Assembly: GCA_029378245.1 (NCBI GenBank)
Contig: JARKIF010000022.1
Span: 806,001-870,000 of the forward strand
From: Roridomyces roridus
Lineage: Eukaryota; Basidiomycota; Agaricomycetes; Agaricales; Mycenaceae
DNA length: 64,000 nucleotides
Direction of reading: 5' to 3'
Shown: positions 30,096 to 40,393 of the stretch, in pieces
Layout of the letters: each line of letters opens with the position of its first letter
Numbering within the stretch: the first letter of the stretch is position 1
Made by a program: the position numbers and the translations under genes
Notes under the pieces: model-generated
Seen by the model: the letters and a program-made list of their open reading frames with translations, nothing else
Database searches by the model: none
What the model was told of the DNA's origin: nothing

Positions 30096-33000
30096 ATGCG
30101 GTTCATGCAGCCACCGGAGTCGGAAGAGAAGCCAAAAAGAAGAACTGTGCTCTGCACCATGTCCGACACATTCAAACACCACCAGAATGAGCAGAGAGCC
30201 AAGGAGGCTGCTCAACTCAGATATGCACGGCAAAGGGATTTGAATGAATTGTTACCAGCACCATTTCCTCCCGAACCTCTCAAGAAATCAGAACTGCATC
30301 GTATTCTGACTGGCAGCTGTACTGCATTCCTCCCCGAGAAGTTCGTTGAGGCTGGTTGTGCTGTATGTGGAATGCTTTATCCTTTAACTAAACTTTCGCA
30401 GCTCAGTGATTTTTCTGGGTCATTGGATGTTCTGTGTGCTCAAGGAGTTACCAGAAAGGAGCGATTTCATTGCAGGGACGCAATTGAGGAACTTTCTGGG
30501 CCTGTCCTTGCAGAAGGATGCACACATTTATGTGTTTACTGCGAAGGTTCTCTGGGTTCTCGGACCATCCCCAAGAATGCATTGGCAAACCATGGCTGGT
30601 TGGGACCCGTTCCGCAAGAGTTGCAAGACTTGAGTTATGCCGAGAGTGTCATGATTGCCAAGATAAGACATAACCGATGTGTTATGCGGGTCAATTCTGG
30701 CAGAGTGCGAATGCATGCCAATGCTATCATGTTTGCTCAGCCGGTTCTGAAAGTTTACTTGAAGTTACCTCCCTCAAAACAGGAGATGAGTGAGATCCTG
30801 GCTTTTGTGTTCACCGGCTCTGCAGCCCCAACTCAGGAGGATTTTGATCGAACTCCAATGCTGGTCCGCAGAGATAAAGTTGCAGCGGCGTTGAACTGGT
30901 TGAAATTGAATCATGAGGGCTACGCAGACCTTGAAATATCTGAGGAAAATCTGTTGTCATACAAGCATCATGATATTCCTGTCACAGTCGATTACAGAAG
31001 AACCAATGCAGATCCAGAGGACTCCATCCCAGCCGTTGCCCGAAGTGTTCACGATGACAATGAAGAACACGGAACCTCAGAAGGTCCTTGCTCATTTGCA
31101 GTTCATGGTTTGACTGGGGCCGAATACTCTACGGCCACGATGGACACAATCAAAGCTGTGGCACTCCAGCATCTCACGAGACAAGGAAGCATGCTGGGTA
31201 TTGGACGCAGCGACATGCCAGAGTCCATGTATGAAAATGTTGAAGCATATCCTGGAATGTTTCCTTGGTTATTCCCGTATGGTAAAGGTGGAATTGGCCA
31301 TCCCAGCCACAAATATAAGACTTCAGATCTTAGCCGTAAAGGAAATTTACTGATGTACCACGATAAGCGTTTCCAGACCGATATGTACTTCCCCATGATT
31401 GCATTCAACCATGAGCAACTAAGAGGGTCATCAGTCGGTAGCAAAGCTTTTGTTAAGCGTTCACATTTTCCTGATGTTGCACGAAGATTGCGCAGAATAG
31501 ATCACCAGGTGTCGGGCAATATTGCTGACCGCCTTGTTGAAGGCCTCCATGTTCGGCCCGAGACTGACAAGGAGAAAGACTGTTTTGACCTCATGCATGA
31601 TCTTGATGGAATTGGAGCCTATGTACCTGGTTCTGCGACAAGCAAACGGCATATGCGGAACGAAATCTGGTCCAGCACAGCCTTTATGGGGGCTCCAAGC
31701 TGGTTTGTAACCATGTCCTGGAATGACAGTAGTCATCCCCTTGCACTGTATTATGCCCAGGAGGATACCCTCTTTAGACCTGAGATAAAATCTGCTGATG
31801 AGCGCTACAGATTGATGTCTAAAAATCCTGTCGCAGCTGCACGATTTTTTCATTATATGATGGAGGTATTCATTGAAGAAATTTTGTGTTGGAAAAAGGA
31901 GGACGCTGGTGCATTTGGTCACACTGGGGGCTTCTATGCAGTTGTTGAACAGCAAGGCCGGCTGACACTTCACTCACATTGTTTAATCTGGGTGAAAAAT
32001 GCACTGTCACCCCAAGATATCCGAGACAGGTTAACAGCTGAAGATAGCATTTTTACAATGAGGCTCATGGCATATCTCGAGTCAACCCATCAAGGTAAAT
32101 TCAACCATGGCAAACTCGCTGATGTGCAAGCTCAAGTGGGTGTTGACTCGCAGACTTCCGATGCCACACCAGATAATAACAAGTACCAGGCACCCACATT
32201 AACATTTCCTGAGTCTCCTCCTCCGTTATGTGACACTGATAAGTGCAATGGAACATGTGGGGGCTGTAACCGGTTGTTAGAATGGTGGGATAGATATGAA
32301 CATGAGGTGGATGACTTGCTGGTTCGGTCCAATATTCACAGCTGTCGGCACTCAGTGAAAGATGCTGAAGAGGAGAACAATAAGAAAGATTGGCGGCATC
32401 TTAAAAAACGTAACAAAAGTAAAGTTCGGATTCAAGAACGGCGAGGGTGCCTCACCAAGTCTGGTGTCTGCAAGGCTCGATTTCCTCGTGATGTTGTTGA
32501 GGAAACAGTGGTTGATCCAGATGGTCATATTACTTTTGAACATCGGGAGCCGTACATGAATACAATCAATACTTTGATTACCTATTTCTCTCGGTGCAAC
32601 ACAGACTGTACTAGCCTCTTGTCTGGTACTGCAGTTAAAGCTGTCATTTCCTATGTATCTGATTATGTCTCAAAGTTGGGGCTCAAATCATACCAGGCAT
32701 TTGCCTCTGTTTACGATGTGTTCGATCGGAACTCGGATAATGTTGACAGTACCAGCGCTGACGAGAATACCACAAGAAAACTTATGAGACAAATGGTCAA
32801 TTCAATGTCCACGAAGATGGAAATTGGGAGTCCAATGGCATCCCTCTATCTCCTTGGAAATCCGGATCACTATGCTAGTCATGAGTACGCAAATTTTAGC
32901 TGGCGTACTTATGTGGCCTATGTGAAAAGAGATTGGGCAAGAGATTTGCAAAATAATTTGACCATGGACCTTGATGACACTCCCGAGGACTTCATAACCC

Positions 33001-36000
33001 TCCGGAACAAGAGAGGAGACATCATTGCATCTTCAATTGTCGATGATTACACAATGCGTCCGGTGGTCTACAACTCCGTCAACTTGTATGAGTGGATTCA
33101 ATCACATCAGAAGAGGGCATTCACCAAATCGGAAAAAGAGCATATTCTGCAGGAGCGTGAACTGTACAGTGCATTTGAGAAAGATATCAGTGACTCAGAT
33201 AGCTCCTCCTCCTTCATTGATGGAGAGCAAGATTTGACTCAAAGCAGTACCAATGAATCAGAAGATAAAATCCAATTTGAACCTGATGATGCAAAAACTA
33301 CACCACTCAAGTACCCCTTCATTGGAGACCACCGACAGAAGGACACTCATGGTGTTTACTGTGACTTTTCAAGGCTCAATATGATTATCCCAAATTTCAT
33401 GGGTGGTGCAATTCCACGATCAGACCGTGGAGACCGTGAATATTACTGTATATCTATTTTGACAATGTTTAAACCTTGGCGTTCACCAAGAGATCTCAAG
33501 GATGTGTCCTCCACTTGGGATGAAACCTTTAATGATCACACCTTCACTGAACGGCAACAACAGTTGTTGAGGAACTTCAACCTTCGTTTTGAATGCAATG
33601 ATGCACGAGATGATCACTATGCAGCCATAAAACGCAAGCTGGCTGAAGCAGAATTTGAACCCTCAAGCCATTTCAACCAAACCATCCTGGGCCACAAGGA
33701 TGATGTTCTAGACTTCATTGATGATGAGTTGGATGAATTCGAAGATTACTCTGCCAATGAAATTGGTCCCAAATCTCGTAAATTGAAAGCGCAGATGGAG
33801 GAGATAAGGTCCATACTTGCTGGTTGCAAATGGCTTAATAAAACAACTGATGGTTTGATCATGGATGTCCGCACCGAACCTTTGACTCCACCTGTCAAAA
33901 CTAAAACGAGCTGGTCAAAAATTGTGGAAGCCGAGAGAAAGCTGCTCACAGTCAACAAATTGGCAAATATGCCCGTGAGCTATGCTGGTCATGCTGAACA
34001 ATCCACTATGGCTACACATAACAAAGTAGAAGAGCTGCCATTCAACTATTTCACCTCTGCCCAAAATGTTGATGCAGACTCAAACATGAACATCAAGCTG
34101 GAATGCTGCAAGTGCTTCACATTGAACCCCGAACAGACCAGAGCATTTACAATTGTAGCGGACCATGCCTCAGCAGTCCAATCAGCACCGCTGAGAATGT
34201 ATCTAGGTGGCATGGGAGGTTCAGGTAAATCACAAGTCATCAAGGCAATCAGCCAATTTTTTGAAATGAGGAATGAAAGTTACAGATTCATGCTCCTTGG
34301 ACCCACAGGGTCAACCGCAGCTCTTGTAAATGGCTCCACTTACCATTCTGTCTTCAAGGTGCCCCGAGAAACTGGGCGTAAAAATAGAGATGACATTGAC
34401 GGAATTCGTAATGAGACAACTGCAATGGCAGCTGTCAATGAACGTATCCAAGGTGTTGAGTATATTTTCCTTGATGAAATCTCCATGGTGTCCTGCAATG
34501 ATCTGCAAATCCTTGCAAGTCAGGCTGCTAAGGCCAGAAATATCCATGATGTTGCATTCGGGGGATTGAATGTGATTTTGGCGGGTGATTTTGCACAGTT
34601 GCCACCGACTCGTGGCCCTGCTCTATATGCATCCTTGAAAACTGTTAGTCTTGCAGATGCGAATACAGAGTTCGATCAAGCCTCAATTCTGGGTCGGATG
34701 ATTTGGCACCAATTCAACACTGTCGTGATTCTCCGGCAGAATATGAGACAGAGTACGTCTACAGCAGACGATTTAAAACTGCGCACTGCACTGGAGAATA
34801 TGAGATATCGTGCATGCACAGCTCAAGATATTGAATTCTTAAGAACCCGTGTTGCAAGCGACAAGCCGGGTCATCCACGTTTGGACTCTGTTGAATTCAG
34901 AAATGTCTCTGTGATCACTGCCTGGAATGTGCACAAAGACTCAATAAATCAATTGGGTGCGGAGAGGTTTGCCGCCGACACTGGCCAAGAGCTCCATGGA
35001 TTCTACTCTGTTGACCGAATGAGTGCAGCAAATGTCGATCGAAAGAAGTGGAAGAACTGTCCTCAAGCCCGAGTCCGGCGAATTGGTCCTCAGTTGCAGG
35101 AGCAGCTCTGGATGGCAACCCCCTCAGCGACGGCAGAGCATGTTCCCGGCTGCTTGCGTCTATGCATGGGCATGCCTGTCATGATTAAATCAAATGATGC
35201 AACTGAACTCTGTATAACCAAAGGTCAAGAGGCATACGTGCGTGGATGGAATCAATCTCTTGGTCCTCATGGAAAACCGATACTAGAAACCCTCTTTGTA
35301 GAGCTGGTGAATCCGCCGCGGCCCATACAAATTCCAGACCTGCCACAGAATGTTGTGCCTTTGCCACGAGCAACTATGAAAACAACAGCACTGCTTGAGG
35401 ATGATTCATTGTTGAGTTTGAACAGAGAACAAGTGCCAGTCTTGCAGAACTTCTCAATGACTGACTATGGGGCACAGGGAAAGTCCAGAAATCCAAATGT
35501 TTGCCACTTGAATAATTGTCAGAGCCACATGGCCTACTATGTCGCACTCTCCAGAGGAACCAAAGCATCAGGAACAGCCATCATTCAAGGCTTTGATGAG
35601 AAGATGATCACAGGCGGAATCACTGGATTTCTTCGTCAGGAATTCCGTGAGCTTGAGATGTTGGATGAAATTACCACCTTGAAGTGTAATGGTGAACTTC
35701 CCTTGCAGGTCACTGGGTTCTACCGTGGTCAACTTCTACGTTCCTATTTGCAGTGGCGCAAAGACGATGGTGATCCAGCACACATACATCCTGCTATACG
35801 GGAGCATAGGAACCTCTCAAATATGTCCCCAGATCTCTATGACACCTGGAAACCCAGCGTTGACTCTGAGAAACGAGGGACCAGGCGCCGTGCAACGACC
35901 GATATCGATACAAGAAATTCAAAGATAAAAAAGACTGAGCATCACAACAGCACTGAAATGCAGGCAGGTTTGAGCTCAACTGGAAGTCCAATTGGCCTTG

Positions 36001-36827
36001 TCTGGGACAATGTGAACTGGAGTTGTGGGTATGATGCACTTTTCACTCCACTGGGTCATTTGTGGCGAGCTGACAGACAGAGATGGACCACAAATTTCAA
36101 CGGTCTGAATCCAGTACTTGGGCTCTGGTCCAACTGGATGGTTGCACTTGAGGGAACTCCCGAGATACCGAGAGATAGAGCCAGGGAGTCTTTGACAGCA
36201 TTGGACGCAACGAAATTTCCTCTCGGACCTGTGTGCCTGCGACTTGATGATCTGTTCAGCGCTGTGTCAAGTCAAGTCACATATGGCCATGCAAGAACTT
36301 ATTGCAATGTTTGTGGGTACTTGGAAGCCGGTCTCACAGACACCTTTGGAATGCACTTGACAACCTACCGATCAAATGACTGGGATAATGCTCAAATGAC
36401 CACAAGTCAGTGGTTGTCTCATCACCTCAACCGACACATCCAAAGGCAATGTCCACAGTGTGGTTCTCGAGGAACTCGCACACACCTTTGCAGACAAACA
36501 GATATAATTGCAGTGCCACCTATTCTGATCCTCAGTATAACCATGGGTGAACTTATTCTTGAAGACACTCTGCATTTCAGGACAGAGAGCACTGTTGATC
36601 AAATGAATCTTGTCGGACTCATCTATCACTCCCAGAGTGATCGACATTTCTCCAGTGCAACAGTGGGTGATGATAAAATTTTGTGGTATCACGATGGAAT
36701 TGCAACAGGGCGTCGCTGCATGTCAATGGGTCATATCTCCTCAATTGAGAATCATTCATTGCACAACCGGGGCAGCTACAGGTTGTCGGCAGCCATATAC
36801 AGTCATTCCAAGTCCACACCCATCTGA
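30096..36827 (+). CDS. Helitron Rep/Pif1-helicase fused to a C19-like cysteine protease
   Basis: 2243 aa in one uninterrupted frame. N-terminal part: Cys pairs (AGCAVCG, CVYC). Rep nuclease: HUH as LHSHCLIW (H626, H628) and two tyrosines Y853 and Y857 in YVSDYVSK, the Helitron two-Tyr arrangement that nicks and joins DNA. SF1 Pif1-type helicase: Walker A GGMGGSGKS at about 1371-1379, Walker B D1460-E1461, AGDFAQLPP, RQNMRQ and a late VALSRGT. C-terminal 250 residues: NWSCGYDALF (C1977), two Cys pairs C2070/C2073 and C2119/C2122, then RHFSSA (H2184) and WYHDG (D2200). That Cys box, zinc-ribbon pairs and His box follow the order of ubiquitin-specific proteases (family C19). All expected catalytic positions are present, so the protein may be functional. 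Animal Helitrons can carry OTU or other Cys protease domains; a C19-like one is my inference. Confidence 0.92.
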   Translation: MRFMQPPESEEKPKRRTVLCTMSDTFKHHQNEQRAKEAAQLRYARQRDLNELLPAPFPPEPLKKSELHRILTGSCTAFLPEKFVEAGCAVCGMLYPLTKLSQLSDFSGSLDVLCAQGVTRKERFHCRDAIEELSGPVLAEGCTHLCVYCEGSLGSRTIPKNALANHGWLGPVPQELQDLSYAESVMIAKIRHNRCVMRVNSGRVRMHANAIMFAQPVLKVYLKLPPSKQEMSEILAFVFTGSAAPTQEDFDRTPMLVRRDKVAAALNWLKLNHEGYADLEISEENLLSYKHHDIPVTVDYRRTNADPEDSIPAVARSVHDDNEEHGTSEGPCSFAVHGLTGAEYSTATMDTIKAVALQHLTRQGSMLGIGRSDMPESMYENVEAYPGMFPWLFPYGKGGIGHPSHKYKTSDLSRKGNLLMYHDKRFQTDMYFPMIAFNHEQLRGSSVGSKAFVKRSHFPDVARRLRRIDHQVSGNIADRLVEGLHVRPETDKEKDCFDLMHDLDGIGAYVPGSATSKRHMRNEIWSSTAFMGAPSWFVTMSWNDSSHPLALYYAQEDTLFRPEIKSADERYRLMSKNPVAAARFFHYMMEVFIEEILCWKKEDAGAFGHTGGFYAVVEQQGRLTLHSHCLIWVKNALSPQDIRDRLTAEDSIFTMRLMAYLESTHQGKFNHGKLADVQAQVGVDSQTSDATPDNNKYQAPTLTFPESPPPLCDTDKCNGTCGGCNRLLEWWDRYEHEVDDLLVRSNIHSCRHSVKDAEEENNKKDWRHLKKRNKSKVRIQERRGCLTKSGVCKARFPRDVVEETVVDPDGHITFEHREPYMNTINTLITYFSRCNTDCTSLLSGTAVKAVISYVSDYVSKLGLKSYQAFASVYDVFDRNSDNVDSTSADENTTRKLMRQMVNSMSTKMEIGSPMASLYLLGNPDHYASHEYANFSWRTYVAYVKRDWARDLQNNLTMDLDDTPEDFITLRNKRGDIIASSIVDDYTMRPVVYNSVNLYEWIQSHQKRAFTKSEKEHILQERELYSAFEKDISDSDSSSSFIDGEQDLTQSSTNESEDKIQFEPDDAKTTPLKYPFIGDHRQKDTHGVYCDFSRLNMIIPNFMGGAIPRSDRGDREYYCISILTMFKPWRSPRDLKDVSSTWDETFNDHTFTERQQQLLRNFNLRFECNDARDDHYAAIKRKLAEAEFEPSSHFNQTILGHKDDVLDFIDDELDEFEDYSANEIGPKSRKLKAQMEEIRSILAGCKWLNKTTDGLIMDVRTEPLTPPVKTKTSWSKIVEAERKLLTVNKLANMPVSYAGHAEQSTMATHNKVEELPFNYFTSAQNVDADSNMNIKLECCKCFTLNPEQTRAFTIVADHASAVQSAPLRMYLGGMGGSGKSQVIKAISQFFEMRNESYRFMLLGPTGSTAALVNGSTYHSVFKVPRETGRKNRDDIDGIRNETTAMAAVNERIQGVEYIFLDEISMVSCNDLQILASQAAKARNIHDVAFGGLNVILAGDFAQLPPTRGPALYASLKTVSLADANTEFDQASILGRMIWHQFNTVVILRQNMRQSTSTADDLKLRTALENMRYRACTAQDIEFLRTRVASDKPGHPRLDSVEFRNVSVITAWNVHKDSINQLGAERFAADTGQELHGFYSVDRMSAANVDRKKWKNCPQARVRRIGPQLQEQLWMATPSATAEHVPGCLRLCMGMPVMIKSNDATELCITKGQEAYVRGWNQSLGPHGKPILETLFVELVNPPRPIQIPDLPQNVVPLPRATMKTTALLEDDSLLSLNREQVPVLQNFSMTDYGAQGKSRNPNVCHLNNCQSHMAYYVALSRGTKASGTAIIQGFDEKMITGGITGFLRQEFRELEMLDEITTLKCNGELPLQVTGFYRGQLLRSYLQWRKDDGDPAHIHPAIREHRNLSNMSPDLYDTWKPSVDSEKRGTRRRATTDIDTRNSKIKKTEHHNSTEMQAGLSSTGSPIGLVWDNVNWSCGYDALFTPLGHLWRADRQRWTTNFNGLNPVLGLWSNWMVALEGTPEIPRDRARESLTALDATKFPLGPVCLRLDDLFSAVSSQVTYGHARTYCNVCGYLEAGLTDTFGMHLTTYRSNDWDNAQMTTSQWLSHHLNRHIQRQCPQCGSRGTRTHLCRQTDIIAVPPILILSITMGELILEDTLHFRTESTVDQMNLVGLIYHSQSDRHFSSATVGDDKILWYHDGIATGRRCMSMGHISSIENHSLHNRGSYRLSAAIYSHSKSTPI

Positions 36828-36892
36828 ATTGTTCAAAAACCAGGAATCGTACCTGCCATGCACAGCAATGGCCTCAAAGCCAGGTCACAGTA

Positions 36893-37910
36893 ATGGATGA
36901 TGGATCAACACGGTCAGTCACATCTTCAATCGCCACCCAGAACCTGACGGAATCGAATCAAAGTTACAAGTCGGAGGCCATATTCGGAAAAGGGGCTATT
37001 CTCTCCTGGCACACTGAACTCAAGTCTACTATCAGCGACATGTGGATGTCTCAGGCCAATCATACATTCAAGCAACTCCAAGTACTCTCAGGATACGACG
37101 CATACCGTGGGGTACCTTGTTCTCCACTTTTCTAAGTTGACCCGAGCCTACAGTACTCATTGATGAATGGTACATCTTCGCCCGCATAGCGAGACCGGCT
37201 TCAAACAAAGCGCGCCCCGGGGGTTATCTATTCTTGTGTCCACCCAAGGACTTTTTAAAGAGCTCAAACACCCCTGGATGGCCTGAATGTCCGTGGTTTT
37301 GGTCTTTCGACCCAACTGGGCAGGATCAATTGAACGCGGAAGAGGCTGGACACCACGGGTTTCCTGCAGTAGAGATGCAGATGACGTTCCGGGGAGGGTC
37401 TTGGCATACGAGGGTCACGAGGGTCTACAAGGCACTGCGAACGTTCCACGCTTTCAAAGGATTTGATCCCGATAGTCAGGAACTTGCCATTCATCTGGGA
37501 CAACCTTTATATCATCTGTCGGGTGAAACGGAGGAATTATTTGCGCAGGGTGAGTTGCTCGCATGCATACCTTGACTTTTTGGTTTGAATCTGACCGGAT
37601 GGCGTAGTGTGCGAGGTGAAAGTTCAAGACGAAGATGAAACAGAGCCATCTCAAGGGATCGGTGAGAGTTACAACTACTTGTTTCACATGGCTTACGTTC
37701 CTTTCCAAGCGCTAAATGCATTGACCGACGCCGAAGAAGTGCCTGACGCGTCCACTGCGCATGAAAGTGCTGGTATGTTGAAGTTTGCGCGGCTTTCAGC
37801 TCCACTCACAACCACCTGTCTCCGCATCAGACGCAAAAGTCGGTAATATCTCGAGCTGGGCTACTTCATTTTGGGACTGGGAGACACCGGAATTTGGAAG
37901 CTTGTGTTAA
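36893..37910 (+). CDS. Uncharacterised Agaricomycete protein
   Basis: Four exons with matching phases, 36893-37106, 37154-37549, 37608-37772 and 37831-37910, give 284 aa. No named domain is seen. Conserved-looking segments are ILSWHTEL and DMWMSQANH (residues 45-65), LLIDEWY, GGYLFLCPPKDF, CPWFWSFDPTG, GFDPDSQELAIHLG and a C-terminal WDWETPEFG. Similar proteins with PxGYLFxCPPxDF and a FDPxSQ box are, from memory, frequent in Agaricomycetes and of unknown function. It starts only 65 bp after the Helitron stop codon in the same orientation, so it is either the host gene next to the insertion or captured cargo. Introns are 47-58 nt. Confidence 0.7.
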
Positions 37911-38398
37911 CATGCCGAACCGCGGTCCGCAACCGCGATGTATCTTGCCAGGGTCTCATTGTACGACTTGAACCATTGGCTGGTGTTTGGCTTCTATATC
38001 TCTTAGTCAGCCACCTCCTATTCAAGTTCTCATCAGTACAACACGGGGTGCCGGCGGCAACCGACGCATTAGTAGGGTTAGTTACCAAGCCGATAAGACC
38101 GCCACCCGCTAATGATGCTTCTTGAGCAGCTAGGGCGGCGCGGGGATCCAGTTGGTATTCATTGAGCCGCCGCAGCTCCATGCCATCGAACAGAAGCGAA
38201 CTTGTAAGTTGATGCGGGTGTTCAGCTCTGGAATCGAATTTCGACTGGATCATGTGGGTGCCAAGATGCTAACCCTATGGAACTCGCGCAGTAAGGAATC
38301 CGATGCCGCTCTCGGTATACCATGGCCGATGATCGATCCCGACTTGTAGCTTGTATCCACCTACCTCGGATTCTTTCTTTTCTATGCTTGCCTGGGAG

Positions 38399-40385
38399 TA
38401 GTGTTTTGCCGGCTACGGCTCGAAGCCCCAAGCCGGCCAAGCCGGGGTCCGGCTAAGCCGGGCCAAGCCAAGCCCAAGCCGGATGCACCCCCCGGCTTCG
38501 GGCTCCGGCTTGAGTTTTCCCAAGCCGTAAGCCGGCGGCTAAGCCCCGGCTTACCAGTACCATTTTTGAGAGCTCATTGAGGAGCCTACCTGTACTCAAT
38601 CTAACACAAATCTAACATGAAAAATGCTCATTATCTGCCATTCTTAAAATTTAAGTTTGGTGGGTGAGACATCAAAGGCTGATGGCCATCACGGGGACCA
38701 TCACCTGTGATCTTGCGATCTTGCCCTCGGGAATTGCATTTGGAGTCTTCATTCTCACTTGGAACTTGGGAACTAGAAATACATTGGTATGAACTGACAG
38801 ATTAACCCCAAAGAAGATTGAATTCCTGACAGAACTCAAGTGCCTCGAAGCCGCCGGCTAAGCCCAAGCCGGTGATGAGCATGGAACCTGAGCACCATTG
38901 AAAATGCGTCTTTTTCGCGATTCTACACTCAGTTCTTATGTGATTCTATCTTGATATGGACTGATGTTGAGCTCTGAGGCAGTCAGTTGAGTCTAGACGA
39001 ACGAGTACTGCACGGGTTGATAGGATACTTCCTTGATATGACTGGCGGGCTCACTCCGAAACCTGTAGGAGTTGTCGAACCTCGTATTGAACAAAGGAGA
39101 TAAATAATACAAGAGTTCTTGACCGTTGGTGCATAGTCAACAGTTCGAACCCTGGTATCAACGCAATTTGACATTCGGAGTTGTTTGGTCATGAAGGCCC
39201 AGGTCGGGTCAAGGGTCTGGAATGCTTGTCGATCCGTATCAAGACGGATCTAGGGTGACTTCGGGACGCACGGCATGGGAATATGTCTGATCCGTTATTG
39301 GTGGCAGACTATACTCATATCGAGAGGAGGGGTATCATGAACTCTCATGATATCGGTATCGTTCGAAAGCTACGGCTCATCAGAGTCGTATCTTGAGGAT
39401 ATCAAGGCGGGAGTGCCATAATCTCAACCAAACCAAACTCGGTCGAGTCATGGACCTGTGCTGGATCATACATCCACGCGGGATCATGGCTTGGCAACCT
39501 GGCTGACTGAGCGACGATCATCAGCTAGCCAATCAGGACTCAAGGATACAAGATATCATCAAATCACGCCATTATTTCGTTGATATCATGTGATTGCTAT
39601 TCATGTATAAAAGTAATTAGGATGCTTCCTTAGAGGGCACTGGATACTCCCCCAAACTAGCAAGCTACCAGCTGCGACCTAAGGGTTTTGTCCAAGGCTT
39701 TCGACGGTGCATCGTGTGTGTAATACGATCTCTATTGAAAATCTGAACTATTTGATTGTTGGCTCTATTGTGTGTGTGATTGTGTGATTGAGTGCTTGAT
39801 ATTGGATTGGATTATGAACGCTTGTGATTGGATTGAACTGGATCTGTGAGGAACACAAATCCGTGTCGTATCGGTCGCTGTGAACATCGCTTCCAGTGTT
39901 TCAAGGGATTAATAGTCCTAAACTCGCATTTGTGCAACCGGCCTAACAGCCAACACTACTACCACTACCATTGTCTAGCTGAGAAGCTTAAAATCCAACA
40001 AAACGCTTTAGAATCGATATTCTTGGTTGATATCAAGGACTTTGATTGGCAAACATGTTCTTGTAACTCGATATCGAGACTGAATCACTGTATTCCCTAC
40101 AACCTTTACAAGGCCCTGTACTAGGGACTTACACTCATCGTTCCTGCTAGTCAAATAGACTGCACTCGCTTCGGAAGCTTCGTGGTTGGTTGGTTTTGGT
40201 ATAGATTCGTCTATATCAAGACTCATCTAGTCTGTTGTTTCTTAGTGGTGTTTCTATAGTAGGTTCAGAGCGCATTCATCACCGGGCCCGAGCCGGCCGG
40301 GGTGTCCGGCTCCGGCCCCGGCTTGAGGATTCTGAAAGCCCGAGCCGGCTCAAGCCAAGCCCAAGCCGGAGCCGGGAAAACACTA
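38399..40385. mobile_element. 1987-bp hAT-type non-autonomous element with GCCGGCT subterminal repeats
   Basis: The 8-bp target duplication CCTGGGAG lies at 38391-38398 and 40386-40393. Terminal inverted repeats of 16 bp (TAGTGTTTTGCCGGCT, one mismatch) mark the ends. The first 170 and last 130 bases are packed with AAGCC/GCCGGCTT words in both orientations, as in hAT subterminal transposase-binding regions. The interior has a TATAAAAG near 39605, a TCGAACCCTGGTATCAACG segment near 39150 that looks like a decayed tRNA or primer-site sequence, and no transposase frame. It would need a transposase supplied from elsewhere. Confidence 0.88.
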
Positions 40386-40393
40386 CCTGGGAG

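Larger units (their letters stand above)
29721..36892 (+). mobile_element. Helitron (rolling-circle transposon), ends not resolved
   Basis: The call rests on the 2243-codon Rep/helicase ORF and the in-frame N-terminal ORF. Helitrons end 5'-TC and CTRR-3' with a hairpin before the 3' end and make no target duplication, so ends cannot be read from flanking repeats. No convincing CTRR with hairpin was seen between 36828 and 37230. A host-type gene starts at 36893, which bounds the element only if that gene was not captured. Coordinates here are minimal coding limits. Confidence 0.7.

Noticed and set aside
39100..39180. tRNA gene or LTR primer site inside the 38.4-kb element
   Set aside because: TCGAACCCTGGTATCAACG is suggestive, but no cloverleaf and no LTR pair with a target duplication was found.
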